Assembly: GCA_031258755.1 (NCBI GenBank)
Contig: JAIRMK010000123.1
Location: forward strand, 1-5,383
Length of the DNA: 5,383 nucleotides
Origin: Prevotellaceae bacterium
GTDB taxonomy: Bacteria; Bacteroidota; Bacteroidia; Bacteroidales; UBA932
Direction: 5' to 3'
Shown piece by piece: positions 5,339-5,383 of the stretch (position 1 is the first letter of the stretch; each line of letters opens with the position of its first letter). The position numbers and the translations under genes are program-made. The notes under the pieces were generated by a model. That model made no database searches. It was not told where the DNA came from and saw only the letters and a list, made by a program, of their open reading frames with translations.

Positions 5339-5383
5339 TTATTGATATTTCTTCAGTATTGGAATAATCGCGGCAGAAAGGTT
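5339..5383 (-). CDS. Possible C-terminal end of an upstream gene (cut by window edge)
   Basis: Read on the minus strand from the right edge, one frame encodes NLSAAIIPILKKYQ and then TAA at 5341-5339, only 4 bases before the ATG of the 154-aa gene. Of the other two frames, one stops within ten codons and the other runs into that gene out of frame. The spacing fits a first or earlier gene of the same operon. Fourteen codons are too few to identify it. Confidence 0.35.
   Translation of the reverse strand, partial: NLSAAIIPILKKYQ

Noticed and set aside
1..5383. tRNA, rRNA, CRISPR array, insertion sequence or riboswitch
   Set aside because: No cloverleaf-like segment, spaced direct repeats, transposase motifs or conserved aptamer pattern was recognised on either strand.

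Overview
The window looks like a chromosomal segment of a member of the Bacteroidota, probably Bacteroidales. The basis is threefold. TAnnTTTG-type promoter boxes stand 5' of several genes, and there are no strong Shine-Dalgarno sequences. A lipoprotein signal peptide with a short Bacteroidetes-style lipobox (SSC) is present. The sugar-kinase and mannose-6-phosphate-isomerase domains carry sequence signatures I associate with Bacteroidetes homologues. No rRNA, tRNA, CRISPR array or insertion sequence is visible.

Left part (1-3743), moderate GC: a divergently arranged sugar-utilisation locus. On the minus strand an 895-codon gene encodes an apparent three-part fusion: an N-terminal ROK-family sugar kinase, a middle domain of uncertain role with a worn P-loop-like segment, and a C-terminal class I (cupin) mannose-6-phosphate isomerase. 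Twenty-two bases further on, the same strand starts a secreted lipoprotein cut by the window edge, which is probably a carbohydrate-active enzyme. On the plus strand a GntR/HutC-type repressor with a UTRA effector domain points away from the fusion gene. The 140-base divergent intergenic region holds a TTTG-N20-TTACTTTG promoter for the fusion, a TATCTTTG box for the regulator, and a TATGTACATA palindrome at the expected start of the fusion transcript. A simple reading is that the regulator senses a phosphorylated sugar through UTRA and controls an operon that releases a hexose outside the cytoplasm, phosphorylates it and isomerises it to fructose-6-phosphate.

Middle part (3744-4350): a two-gene toxin-antitoxin operon, a 73-aa antitoxin followed after 12 bases by a 98-aa RelE/ParE-type toxin, with its own TAAATTTG promoter box and a short inverted repeat that could serve autoregulation.

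Right part (4351-5383), clearly AT-richer: a 49-base interrupted inverted repeat separates the toxin from a convergent minus-strand operon. That operon contains the last codons of a cut-off upstream reading frame (tentative), an unrecognised 154-aa protein with a low-complexity Asn/Ser-rich tail ending in an ssrA-like YSLAA, and, one base later, a 134-aa SecB-like chaperone. SecB-like chaperones outside Proteobacteria are known partners of toxin-antitoxin-chaperone systems, in which they protect a degradable C-terminal tail. The pairing of a degron-tailed protein with a SecB-like protein is the most unusual thing in the window. The composition change and the stacked small modules suggest that 3744-5383 is accessory DNA next to a core metabolic locus.
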